DNA from: Bryobacterales bacterium
GTDB taxonomy: Bacteria; Acidobacteriota; Terriglobia; Bryobacterales; Bryobacteraceae
DNA: 6,743 nt
Assembly (NCBI GenBank): GCA_003142355.1
Contig: PLMF01000017.1
Coordinates: 2,953-9,695, forward strand
Reading direction: 5' to 3'
Shown here: piece after piece, positions 1 to 6,468 of the stretch
How the letters are laid out: the number at the start of each line of letters is the position of its first letter
Position numbering within the stretch: the first letter of the stretch is position 1
Made by a program: the position numbers and the translations under genes
The notes under the pieces: model-generated
Seen by the model: only the letters and a program-made list of their open reading frames with translations
What the model was told of the DNA's origin: nothing
Databases searched by the model: none

Positions 1-2
1 GC

Positions 3-3000
3 GGGACTTACGGGTTCTCGGGTGATGGCGGTATGGCTACAGCGGCAGAGCTTGACAGTCCGCATGGTGTTGCGGTGGATGCAGACGACAACTTGTACGT
101 AGCTGACTCGCTGAACTCGCGCATCCGAAGGGTCACACCAGCGGGCGTGATAACGACGGTTGCTGGCAATGGTGAGGCCGGTTACTCAGGGGATGGCGGC
201 CCGGCCACCAGTGCTCGACTTGCACACCCATGGGGTGTCGTCGCCGCTCTGAACGGTAAATTGTATTTCACGGAGGCGGACTCGAATGTGATTCGGAGTC
301 TTGAGGTAGCGTCTCCGCTCTGGACGATAGCCAGTACTCATAGCGGGAACGTAGTGCAGGGAGAGATTGGAGCGACCTTCGAATTGACCGTGTCAAACGT
401 CGGTCTCACGTCTGCGACCGCTGGGGCGAGAGTGACTGAAACGGTGTCAACTGGGCTGACTGTCATTGGGATGTCTGGGCCCGGCTGGAGTTGCGACACG
501 GCGTTGCAGAGTTGTACTAGAACGGATGGTCTCGTGGGAGGCGGCAGTTTCTCAGTCATTACTGTTACAGTGGCAGTTGCTGGTGATGCGCCGCCGCGGG
601 TCATTAGTACGAGTATGGTGTTTGAGGGGGGCGTCGGCATGGGTGGAACTGAGGAGGCGGTCGCTGTTCTGGTAGTGTCCGTTAGTACCGCGGCTGCCGT
701 TGACTCGGTTGCACCGAGCACTGGTTCGGGCCTTGGCCAAACGTTTGCTCTCGAATACTCGGATGCACGTGGTGCGGCGTATCTTGCCACGGTGTCTGTG
801 TTGTTCAGCTCATCACGATCCGCCAGTCTTGTCAGCTCCTGTGTCGTGAAATACGACACGGTAACAGGTAAGGTGTATCTGGCGAACGACTCAGGAAATG
901 GCTGGATCGCATCAGTGCCAGGAGCATCTGGAATCTTAGGAAATGGCCAGTGCACTGTTGATTTGAATGGCACAACGGTCCAGGAAAGCGGTGATTCCCT
1001 CGTCTTGATGTTACCAATTAGTTTCAGCAGCGCATTCGACGGGGAGAAGGCTATACTGATGCTTGCCGTGGATCGCGGCGGGTCGATGAGCGGGTGGCGC
1101 GAGGTAGGATACTGGAGCGTCGGAGCCGCAACCACGGTCGTGGTGGCAGCGGTATCGTGCTTGCCCAATAGCCTTCTGTCAGGGGCGACCTCCACCGGCA
1201 CAGTAACCTTGTCGAAAGCGGCAGGACCCGGGGGCGCCGGTGTGTTGCTGTCCAGTAGCCTCGCGGCGCTGACCGTTCCGGCCGCGGTGACGGTGGCCTC
1301 CGGTTCCGCAACCGCGCAGTTCGCCGCCACGGCGGGCTCCATCGGTGTGGACCAGACAGCCATCGTAACCGCCAGCTACAACGCCAGTTCTAAAACGTTC
1401 AACGTCGGCTTGGTGGCCCCAACGGTGGTGAACGCGATATCGTGCTTGCCCAGCAGCCTCTTGTCAGGGGCGAGTTCCACTTGCACGGTGACCCTGTCGA
1501 AGGCGGCCGGCTCCGGCGGCGTACCCGTGTCGCTCTCCAGCAGCCTCGCGGCCCTGACCGTTCCGGCCGCGGTGACGGTGGCCTCCGGTTCCGCAACCGC
1601 GCAGTTCACCGCCACGGCGGGCACCATCAGAGCGGACCAGACAGCCATCGTGACCGCCAGCTACAACGGCAGCTCTCAGACGGTGAACGTCGCCCTGACG
1701 GCCCCGACCATGGTGAATCTATTGTCGTGCGCGCCCAGCAGCCTCCTGTCAGGGGCGAGTTCCGCTTGCACGGTGACCCTGTCGAAGGCGGCCGGCTCCG
1801 GCGGCGCGGCCGTGTCGCTCTCCAGCAGCCTCGCGGCCCTGACCGTTCCGGCCACGGTGACCGTGGCCTCCGGTTCCGCCAGCGGGCAGTTCACCGCCAC
1901 GGCGGGCACCATCAGCGCGAACCAGACAGCCATCGTGACTGCCAGCTACAACGGCAGCTCGCAAGTGGTATCGCTTTCCCTGACATTGTTGTGGGCGCAG
2001 ACCTCTCTTAATGTGACGAGCGGGACTCCTTACGTTGTAATTCCCGCCACGGCTCCCTACACCACGCTGGGAGCGGTCGCACAGCCCCTACGATGGGAGT
2101 TTCGGATTCATGATTTTGGGGCGGGGGCTTCTGGCAATATCGTGTGGGCAACAACCTATCGGCCAGTTCTGTATCCTACCTACTCGTTTGTTGGCGCGCA
2201 GGCCACACCTGATACAATCGCTGACTCTGGCATTGTCCTAAACGGGTGCTGTGCGGGCCGCACTGATGTCTCGGTACGTATACAACGAGATATCGTGAAT
2301 GGCATGATGACTACGGAAGTCTGTGACACGTCAACGGGTTCCAATTGCATCACTGGCACAAAAACAATCACAGCGCATAACAGCGACTCTCTCGCCGGGC
2401 TGGAAATTGACCTTTGGGCGGGAGAGAGCATTGCGTATCTTCGTTGGTACTCGACGGTGGTGCCCGTGGGAACAGCCATCAAGCCCACGGGTACAGGCGA
2501 TCTGGGCGACTGGGAGTTTGAGGGGAACTTGAATGATTCGAGTAGCAATAATCTGACTATCGGGCTAAACGGCGCAACGGTTAGCTACCCCACCACCCCG
2601 ACATATGTCCCTATTTGCAGCGCAGGCACATCCCAGTCGGTTCGCGCTGGGCAGACATTGAGCCTCGACGGCACCGGCTCTTATGGCTTCGGAAGCGGCA
2701 TGACTTATGCTTGGACCCAGACCAGCGGCCCCACGGTGTCGATCACCGGGGCGAACACGGCGACACCAAGCGTCGCTGCGATCCCCGCGGGGAGTTACAC
2801 CTTCTCGCTAACGGTGACGGACACTGGAGGCACCACGGCCTGCACCGTGAACGATGGAGCGGTGACAACGGACAGCAGCGGTGTTGTGGTCACAGGTAAC
2901 CCGACAGTGGACACGCTTCTCGGCCCGATGATCCAGTACGGCAAGAACCCTTGGCCGTGGTTCGACGACCGGAGCAAATACGACGCCGATTTAATTATCG

Positions 3001-4961
3001 CCAGTCTCGGGACCGTGCTCAACGCATCGCGGAACTATGCTGCATTCTGGCTCACCACGGAAGGTCCTGGCACGATCACGGTGACTACGGGGAGCGCCAC
3101 AATCACAGGAGTGGGAACGACGTTTGAATCAACTTTCTGCGGAAGTACCCCTGGTGCATACAATCTGCTGGTCTGGTATCCAGACTCTTCAACTGAAGGC
3201 TATGGCCTGCGGGGCATGGTTGTGGATCATTGCACGAGCGACACCCAATTGACCCTGACTACGACTTGGCAAGCTGATGTTGCAGATTGTCACCTTGGTG
3301 GATGTAATTATAGCTCTGACTACCAAGTCAACTTCGGCGCGGCAGGTGGAATTATCTGGACCTACCAGGGCGAAGGCTCGAACTACTATGATGCCGTGGC
3401 CGGCCTGTACGCTATGTACTATCGCAGCGGGATCATAGACTATTTGACGGCGGCCCGCACACTGGCTGACAGGTTTTGGAAATACCGTTTGGGAAGCGGC
3501 ACACTTTGCGACTCTGCTCCCGGTCCTAACCAGTGCGGCGGAAGCAACGCTCCGCGTGAGCAATCGCTGATCGGGATGGTGCTTCGCGCTTCGGATGGCA
3601 GGTCCGACATGTGGACTGGACTGGACAAGTTGTTTGATTACTACATGTACTTCCTCAACGTCTACGACCAGCAGACTGTCTGGGGCCTGTGGGACATCCG
3701 CGAAGAAGCCTACCACATGGCGATGGTCTCATATTGCGCTCTTTATAACCCAGATGCCACGTACCGGGCGAACTGCAAATTGGCATTGAGTTCGGCTATG
3801 AACGGGCTGTGGAGCGTAACCCAGCATTCCGATGGGAGTTGGCAGCAATTGTACTTTGAGGGATACAACGTCGCTCTTGGCATGACCTGTCTTTCCTCGT
3901 GGTCGTGCGACGGCGGAACGGCTACGGTCAGCCTGACGCATGGCTCGACGGCGGTTGTTGGGAATACTGGCATCAACTGGGGGTCGGGAGAGTTCCCGAA
4001 TCATATCGTCTTTCTGCCGACCAGTGCAGCGCCTGCGAATTACGAAGCCCAAGAAGCAACGTACTACAGCCCGACGTTTTCAGATTCGGCACACTTGATC
4101 CTGGACCGGCCCTACGAGGGAACGACGGGCACGCACGGGTGGATGCTGGGGTACAACCCAGGAGGAACTATCGTCACGGGCTGGGCCGCCCAGCCGTTCA
4201 TCCAGGGAATCTTAGGTTTGGCTTTCGATTTCACCGCAAAGGCGCTCGCTGTTTCAGATCCGGCGAACGCGGCACTGGCACACACGTACAACGTGAGCAT
4301 TGCCAACTGGGAGAAGAACGCTGGCTATCGCCCGGCGATGAAGGGAATGGAGTACATTGTAGGATCGGTGGAGTGCTTGCCGCCAGTCCCCGAAGGCTCT
4401 CTCTGGTGCCATGCTGGAGACGGAGGCGGAGACATGACGCCATCGCAGGCGCGGACGCTAAGTGCGGAGTCGCTGCGTTCCGTGATGACGGCGTACACTT
4501 ACAACCTAAATCCGGCGCTGCTGGCTTTCGGCAACACGCTCTACAACGCGATGTACTGCCCAGCAGGTTCGACAGCCTGCACCTCAGACGGTGACTACCT
4601 CACCGACCTGGACTCGTCTAGTGGCTGGTTTGTGACCGGCGATCCCGTGAACAACAAATGGCACAAGTATTTCGGTATGCTGTTCGGGATCGGCGCGGGT
4701 TCCGACTGGCCTGCGTACCGCATCGGAGGAGCGAGTCCTTCGGTAGGGCGCCCCATCCGCGTGGCGTTCGACATGGCGAACGTTCCCGGGGCTGCGGCGG
4801 TGCGGGTGACAACAATCGTGCCGAACGGTGAGCAGGTCGAGACTTCGTGCGCTTCCTCGCCGTGCACGGTGGCGATCGACGCCCGGCAAGGCGCTGACAT
4901 CTTCCGATTAGAGTACCTGGCGGCCGGCGGAGCCGTTCTGGCGTCCACCGCACTACACTAG
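3..4961 (+). CDS. Very large modular secreted-type protein: NHL, DUF11, Ig-like repeats, LamG-like, PKD, alpha/alpha-toroid-like region (5' partial)
   Basis: The frame is open to the window's left edge, and codons before the first ATG (position 33) already encode an NHL motif (FSGDGG). That ATG is therefore internal and the true start and any signal peptide lie upstream. Counting residues from position 3, I see two NHL propeller repeats (1-100), a DUF11-like domain (106-225), a beta domain typical of acidobacterial secreted proteins (231-376), three 95-residue Ig-like repeats (381-661), a LamG/concanavalin-like region (665-865) and a PKD domain (868-966, with YAWTQTSGP and SLTVTDTGG). A helical region follows (970-1575) with toroid-like hairpins such as SNYYDAVAGLYAMYYRSG and REEAYHMAMVSYCALY, then a terminal beta domain. 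Many cysteines suggest an oxidising, extracytoplasmic location. There is no C-terminal anchor or sorting signal. I infer a carbohydrate-binding or carbohydrate-processing surface protein, but no catalytic residues can be assigned. The TAG stop is shared with an insertion sequence. Confidence 0.9.
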   Translation, partial: GTYGFSGDGGMATAAELDSPHGVAVDADDNLYVADSLNSRIRRVTPAGVITTVAGNGEAGYSGDGGPATSARLAHPWGVVAALNGKLYFTEADSNVIRSLEVASPLWTIASTHSGNVVQGEIGATFELTVSNVGLTSATAGARVTETVSTGLTVIGMSGPGWSCDTALQSCTRTDGLVGGGSFSVITVTVAVAGDAPPRVISTSMVFEGGVGMGGTEEAVAVLVVSVSTAAAVDSVAPSTGSGLGQTFALEYSDARGAAYLATVSVLFSSSRSASLVSSCVVKYDTVTGKVYLANDSGNGWIASVPGASGILGNGQCTVDLNGTTVQESGDSLVLMLPISFSSAFDGEKAILMLAVDRGGSMSGWREVGYWSVGAATTVVVAAVSCLPNSLLSGATSTGTVTLSKAAGPGGAGVLLSSSLAALTVPAAVTVASGSATAQFAATAGSIGVDQTAIVTASYNASSKTFNVGLVAPTVVNAISCLPSSLLSGASSTCTVTLSKAAGSGGVPVSLSSSLAALTVPAAVTVASGSATAQFTATAGTIRADQTAIVTASYNGSSQTVNVALTAPTMVNLLSCAPSSLLSGASSACTVTLSKAAGSGGAAVSLSSSLAALTVPATVTVASGSASGQFTATAGTISANQTAIVTASYNGSSQVVSLSLTLLWAQTSLNVTSGTPYVVIPATAPYTTLGAVAQPLRWEFRIHDFGAGASGNIVWATTYRPVLYPTYSFVGAQATPDTIADSGIVLNGCCAGRTDVSVRIQRDIVNGMMTTEVCDTSTGSNCITGTKTITAHNSDSLAGLEIDLWAGESIAYLRWYSTVVPVGTAIKPTGTGDLGDWEFEGNLNDSSSNNLTIGLNGATVSYPTTPTYVPICSAGTSQSVRAGQTLSLDGTGSYGFGSGMTYAWTQTSGPTVSITGANTATPSVAAIPAGSYTFSLTVTDTGGTTACTVNDGAVTTDSSGVVVTGNPTVDTLLGPMIQYGKNPWPWFDDRSKYDADLIIASLGTVLNASRNYAAFWLTTEGPGTITVTTGSATITGVGTTFESTFCGSTPGAYNLLVWYPDSSTEGYGLRGMVVDHCTSDTQLTLTTTWQADVADCHLGGCNYSSDYQVNFGAAGGIIWTYQGEGSNYYDAVAGLYAMYYRSGIIDYLTAARTLADRFWKYRLGSGTLCDSAPGPNQCGGSNAPREQSLIGMVLRASDGRSDMWTGLDKLFDYYMYFLNVYDQQTVWGLWDIREEAYHMAMVSYCALYNPDATYRANCKLALSSAMNGLWSVTQHSDGSWQQLYFEGYNVALGMTCLSSWSCDGGTATVSLTHGSTAVVGNTGINWGSGEFPNHIVFLPTSAAPANYEAQEATYYSPTFSDSAHLILDRPYEGTTGTHGWMLGYNPGGTIVTGWAAQPFIQGILGLAFDFTAKALAVSDPANAALAHTYNVSIANWEKNAGYRPAMKGMEYIVGSVECLPPVPEGSLWCHAGDGGGDMTPSQARTLSAESLRSVMTAYTYNLNPALLAFGNTLYNAMYCPAGSTACTSDGDYLTDLDSSSGWFVTGDPVNNKWHKYFGMLFGIGAGSDWPAYRIGGASPSVGRPIRVAFDMANVPGAAAVRVTTIVPNGEQVETSCASSPCTVAIDARQGADIFRLEYLAAGGAVLASTALH
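1143..1985 (+). repeat. Three tandem 285-bp units encoding Ig-like repeats
   Basis: The landmark TCGTGC recurs at 1155, 1440 and 1725, exactly 285 bp (95 codons) apart. Each unit encodes a beta-rich block containing SLLSGA, TVTLSKAAG, SSSLAALTVPA, VTVASGSA and QTAIVTASYN. Units 2 and 3 are the closest at DNA level, with long identical stretches. Unit 1 is more diverged, and the tail of unit 3 changes as it joins the LamG-like region. Units 2 and 3 each have a cysteine pair (SC.P and SS.CTV), while unit 1 has glycine in place of the second cysteine. The blocks resemble bacterial Ig-like/invasin-type stalk repeats that space binding or catalytic domains away from the cell. Confidence 0.9.
3063..3281 (+). 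other. First phage-tail-style beta module inserted in the helical region
   Basis: The encoded segment begins GTITVTTGSATITGVGTTF and ends SDTQLTLTTTW. This is the pattern of a small beta module that I associate with phage tail and virion-attached proteins: a GTVSVTNGSATVTGTGT-like opening, then a DTQLTL-like strand. It interrupts helical toroid-like sequence between a segment ending AAFWLTTEG and one starting YSSDYQVNFG. The module assignment is by motif style only. Confidence 0.5.
3906..4130 (+). other. Second phage-tail-style beta module inserted in the helical region
   Basis: This segment begins at CDGGTATVSLTHGSTAVVG and ends SDSAHLILDRPYEGTTG. It shares the opening pattern (T.GS...G.G..) and the closing strand pattern (SD...L.L...Y) with the module at 3063-3281, but is strongly diverged from it. 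It again lies between toroid-like helical segments (before it SWQQLYFEGYNVALGM, after it GWAAQPFIQGILGLAFDF). The repeated use of one module as an insertion suggests both loops sit on the same face of the fold. Confidence 0.45.
4958..4961. other. Left target junction CTAG (host stop codon)
   Basis: C and TA are host or target bases, and G is the first base of the element. TAG at 4959-4961 is the stop of the large gene. Removing the element and one TA joins this TA to the G at 6160, which again gives TAG in the same frame, so the host protein end is unchanged by the insertion. Confidence 0.88.
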
Positions 4962-4979
4962 GTCCAAGACCGCCTGAAA
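4961..4979 (+). repeat. Left terminal inverted repeat of the IS630-family element
   Basis: The left end, starting GGTCCAAGACCGCC, matches the reverse complement of 6139-6157 at 15 of 19 positions. The matching blocks are GGTC, GACCGC and TGAAA, separated by three and one mismatches. The first G directly follows the TA of the target and is also the third base of the host gene's TAG stop. Confidence 0.88.
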
Positions 4980-5013
4980 ACAGTTCTAAAAAACAATTTC
5001 AATTCGAAATGTT

Positions 5014-5508
5014 TTGGCGCATACTTGGGGTATAGGACGTCCACCTCTGAGTATCGAAGTCAAACAGAAGGACCAAAACGAGTTGACCAAGCTGTTGAGC
5101 GGCGGCGTGCAGCAGGTCCGTGTCGTCCTACGAGCCTTGGCGCTCCTGCAGTTGGCTAAGGGCGTTAGTGCACCGCGCATTTCCAGCGTGGTCCCCCTCA
5201 CTCCGCAAGCCATTCGGAAGGTCGGCCATCGTTACCAAAACGGTGGCCTCGAACCCGCGCTTTACGACAAGCCGCGGCCCGGCGCCGCGACCGTTCTGGA
5301 GAACAGCCAGAAGCAGCGGATCATCGCCATGGTGTGCAGCGATCCGCCCGAAGGTCGCGCCCGCTGGACTGTGCGGTTGGTGGCCCAGGAAGCGGTGAAG
5401 CGCCGACTGGTCCCACGCGTGGGAAGGGAAACGATCCGGATTCTGCTCCTCGACCACGACCTCAAGCCGTGGCGGGAAAAAAATGTGGTGCGTGGCCGAA
5501 CTCAATGA
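5014..5508 (+). CDS. IS630-family transposase, N-terminal part (HTH DNA-binding), frame 1
   Basis: The 164-residue product holds the DNA-binding half of the transposase. A helix-turn-helix (about residues 38-75, ALLQLAKG...LTPQAIRKVGHRY) is followed by the family motif ALYDKPRPG (82-90), MVCSDPPEGRARWTVRLVAQEAV and HDLKPWREK (148-156). These are typical of the IS630 group. After residue 156 the frame reads NVVRGRTQ and stops, which is out-of-frame sequence, so the useful part ends at the A7 run. The start is uncertain. The only usual start codon near the beginning of this frame is TTG at 5014, without a clear ribosome-binding site. ATA at 5032, just before GRPP, may be a mutated or unusual start. 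The frame sits 52 bp after the host gene's stop. Confidence 0.85.
   Translation: MAHTWGIGRPPLSIEVKQKDQNELTKLLSGGVQQVRVVLRALALLQLAKGVSAPRISSVVPLTPQAIRKVGHRYQNGGLEPALYDKPRPGAATVLENSQKQRIIAMVCSDPPEGRARWTVRLVAQEAVKRRLVPRVGRETIRILLLDHDLKPWREKNVVRGRTQ
5473..5487 (+). promoter_or_regulatory. A7 frameshift or slippage site joining the two transposase frames
   Basis: The sequence is CGGGAAAAAAATGTG, with seven A residues at 5477-5483. In frame 1 it reads R-E-K-N-V. Skipping one base gives R-E-K-M-W-C-V, the expected family sequence. The required change is +1 (equivalently -2, or transcripts lacking one A). The site could be a programmed slip, as reported for some IS630-family transposases, or a simple one-base insertion that inactivates the gene, or a homopolymer sequencing error. 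Confidence 0.7.
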
Positions 5509-6160
5509 CGCGTACATCGCCAAGATGGAAGACGTGCTGGAGACGTATGAAAAACCTTACGATCCCCAGGAGCCGGTGGTGTGTCTGGATGAGAAGCCAG
5601 TCACGCTGCACGCCGACGTGCGCCCCACTTCTCCGGTCAAGCCGGGACGGGAAGCCAGGCGGGATAACGAGTACAAGCGATGCGGTACGGCTAATGTTTT
5701 CTGTGCCGTAGAGCCGAAGGCGGGCCGGCATCTCACATTCCCTACGCCTGATCGGTCAGCCTTTGAGTTCGCACAAGTCGCCTGCCATCTGGCGATGCAG
5801 TACCCGGAGGCAAAGACCATCCACTTGGTCATGGACAACCTCAACATCCACCACCGCAAGTCGTTGACGGACGCCTTCGGTGTGGAGGTTGGCAATGAGA
5901 TCTGGGACCGATTCACGGTTCACTTCACCCCTACCCACGAAAGCTGGCTCAATCAAGCGGAAATCGAAATCGGCATCTTCTCGCGGCAATGCCTGGGCAC
6001 CAGACGAATCCCTGATCTCAAGACGCTGCGTCGGGAAAGCCGGGCCTGGAACCGTCGCATGAACCGCAACCGCATCAAGATAAACTGGAGGTTCGACCGC
6101 AGAGCCGCCCGTCGCAAATTCTGCCATAAAAGGAAATCTTTCACGCGGTCAGAGACCTAG
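5483..6160 (+). CDS. IS630-family transposase, C-terminal DDE catalytic part, frame 2
   Basis: This frame holds the catalytic half. The first Asp is in VVCLDEKP (codon 5588-5590), the second Asp in LVMDNLNIH (5834-5836), and the Glu in SWLNQAEIEIG (5960-5962). They form the DDE triad that binds metal ions for strand transfer at TA. The downstream motif FSRQCLGTRRIPDLKTL and the basic tail RRAARRKF also fit the family. The frame most likely continues from the upstream one: joined after residue 156 by skipping one base, the protein is 381 residues, a normal family length, with the triad at D192, D274 and E316. Starting separately at ATG 5483 would give a catalytic half without the DNA-binding domain. 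The TAG stop is provided by the target site. Confidence 0.88.
   Translation: MWCVAELNDAYIAKMEDVLETYEKPYDPQEPVVCLDEKPVTLHADVRPTSPVKPGREARRDNEYKRCGTANVFCAVEPKAGRHLTFPTPDRSAFEFAQVACHLAMQYPEAKTIHLVMDNLNIHHRKSLTDAFGVEVGNEIWDRFTVHFTPTHESWLNQAEIEIGIFSRQCLGTRRIPDLKTLRRESRAWNRRMNRNRIKINWRFDRRAARRKFCHKRKSFTRSET
6139..6157 (-). repeat. Right terminal inverted repeat of the IS630-family element
   Basis: Read on the minus strand this begins GGTCTCTGACCGCG and pairs with the left end at 15 of 19 positions. It overlaps the 3' end of the transposase frame and encodes its final residues (TRSET). The stop codon falls outside the repeat, in target DNA. Confidence 0.88.
6157..6160. other. Right target junction CTAG (transposase stop codon)
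   Basis: C is the last element base, TA is the duplicated target dinucleotide, and G is target DNA. In the transposase frame, 6158-6160 reads TAG directly after ACC (Thr), so the transposase stop exists only because of the target sequence. This is the known IS870 arrangement. Confidence 0.88.
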
Positions 6161-6172
6161 CTCCAATCCTGT

Positions 6173-6409
6173 TCATTTAACGATCCTTAGCCGCGCGGAG
6201 ATGTCGATGCGGCGCGTACGCTGCCGCTTCCGCGGACGCAAGTTGGAGTGGCTCATCTTACGCTTGCTCGAACTGACGCGTTCCTGAAGGATTTCGTCCC
6301 AAGCCTGGGCCTTCTCGCAGTGGGCCAAACCTGCATCGAAGCGCTCTCTGGGGGCACCGCCGGCGCCTTCGACGGAATGCGCCGAAAATGAGCATTTTGC
6401 CCATTTCAT
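6173..6409 (-). CDS. Doubtful small basic hypothetical protein (78 aa)
   Basis: This minus-strand frame encodes a 78-residue product rich in Arg, Lys and Ser toward its C-terminus (SSSKRK and RPRKRQRTRR). No membrane segment or recognised motif is present. Its ATG lies inside the first 19-bp repeat and lacks a convincing ribosome-binding site, and an in-frame stop lies close upstream. It converges on the large gene: before the insertion the two stops would have been about a dozen bases apart. Third positions are GC-rich after the first ten or so codons, so it may be a fragment of a once longer gene. I do not recognise it, and chance is a real alternative. Confidence 0.25.
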   Translation of the reverse strand: MKWAKCSFSAHSVEGAGGAPRERFDAGLAHCEKAQAWDEILQERVSSSKRKMSHSNLRPRKRQRTRRIDISARLRIVK

Positions 6410-6468
6410 ACCATTTTACCCGATTCTGAACAATTTACCCAATTCCAGGCAATTTACCTATTCCCTGT
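6393..6468. repeat. Four 19-bp direct repeats (CAWTTTACCC core)
   Basis: Four units start at 6393, 6412, 6431 and 6450, each exactly 19 bp after the last. Their first ten bases are CATTTTGCCC, CATTTTACCC, CAATTTACCC and CAATTTACCT. Neighbouring units match at 13-14 of 19 positions, with the left ten bases best conserved and an ATTC-like element in the right half of the last three. The regular spacing suggests an array of protein-binding sites, such as a mobile-element end with several transposase sites (IS21-family ends are built this way) or an iteron-like array. No identity is proven. Confidence 0.75.

Larger units (their letters stand above)
4961..6157 (+). mobile_element. IS630-family insertion sequence, IS870-type (CTAG target), 1197 bp
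   Basis: The element is bounded by imperfect inverted repeats at 4961-4979 and 6139-6157 and flanked by direct TA copies at 4959-4960 and 6158-6159. Both junctions read CTAG, the target known for IS870-type members of the IS630 family. It carries a DDE transposase in two overlapping frames, and the transposase reading frame has no stop inside the element. It lies in the same orientation as the upstream host gene and abuts that gene's last codon. Length, TA duplication, transposase sequence and ends all agree, so the element looks structurally complete. Its activity depends on how the internal frame change is resolved. Confidence 0.93.

Noticed and set aside
33..35. ATG at 33 as the start of the large protein
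   Set aside because: In-frame codons 3-32 already encode the conserved FSGDGG part of an NHL repeat, so the gene starts upstream of the window.
338..1363. 341-codon minus-strand open frame, and similar ones at 1376-1648 and 1676-1933
   Set aside because: They are antisense to the GC-rich Ig-like repeats and repeat with the same period. The products have no family features; they are shadows of the plus-strand gene.
1442..2011. 189-codon plus-strand frame within the repeats
   Set aside because: Its Arg/Gly/His-rich repetitive product is an out-of-frame reading of the tandem repeats.
4962..5013. Terminator for the large gene
   Set aside because: No GC-rich hairpin followed by a T-run is visible. 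The A-rich stretch near 4987-4993 belongs to the insertion sequence and has no stem.
5334..5711. 125-codon third-frame ORF across the A7 run
   Set aside because: It does not carry the conserved transposase motifs, which are split between frames 1 and 2. It is a shadow frame.
6393..6468. CRISPR array
   Set aside because: The units are 19 bp, degenerate and directly adjacent, with no spacers.
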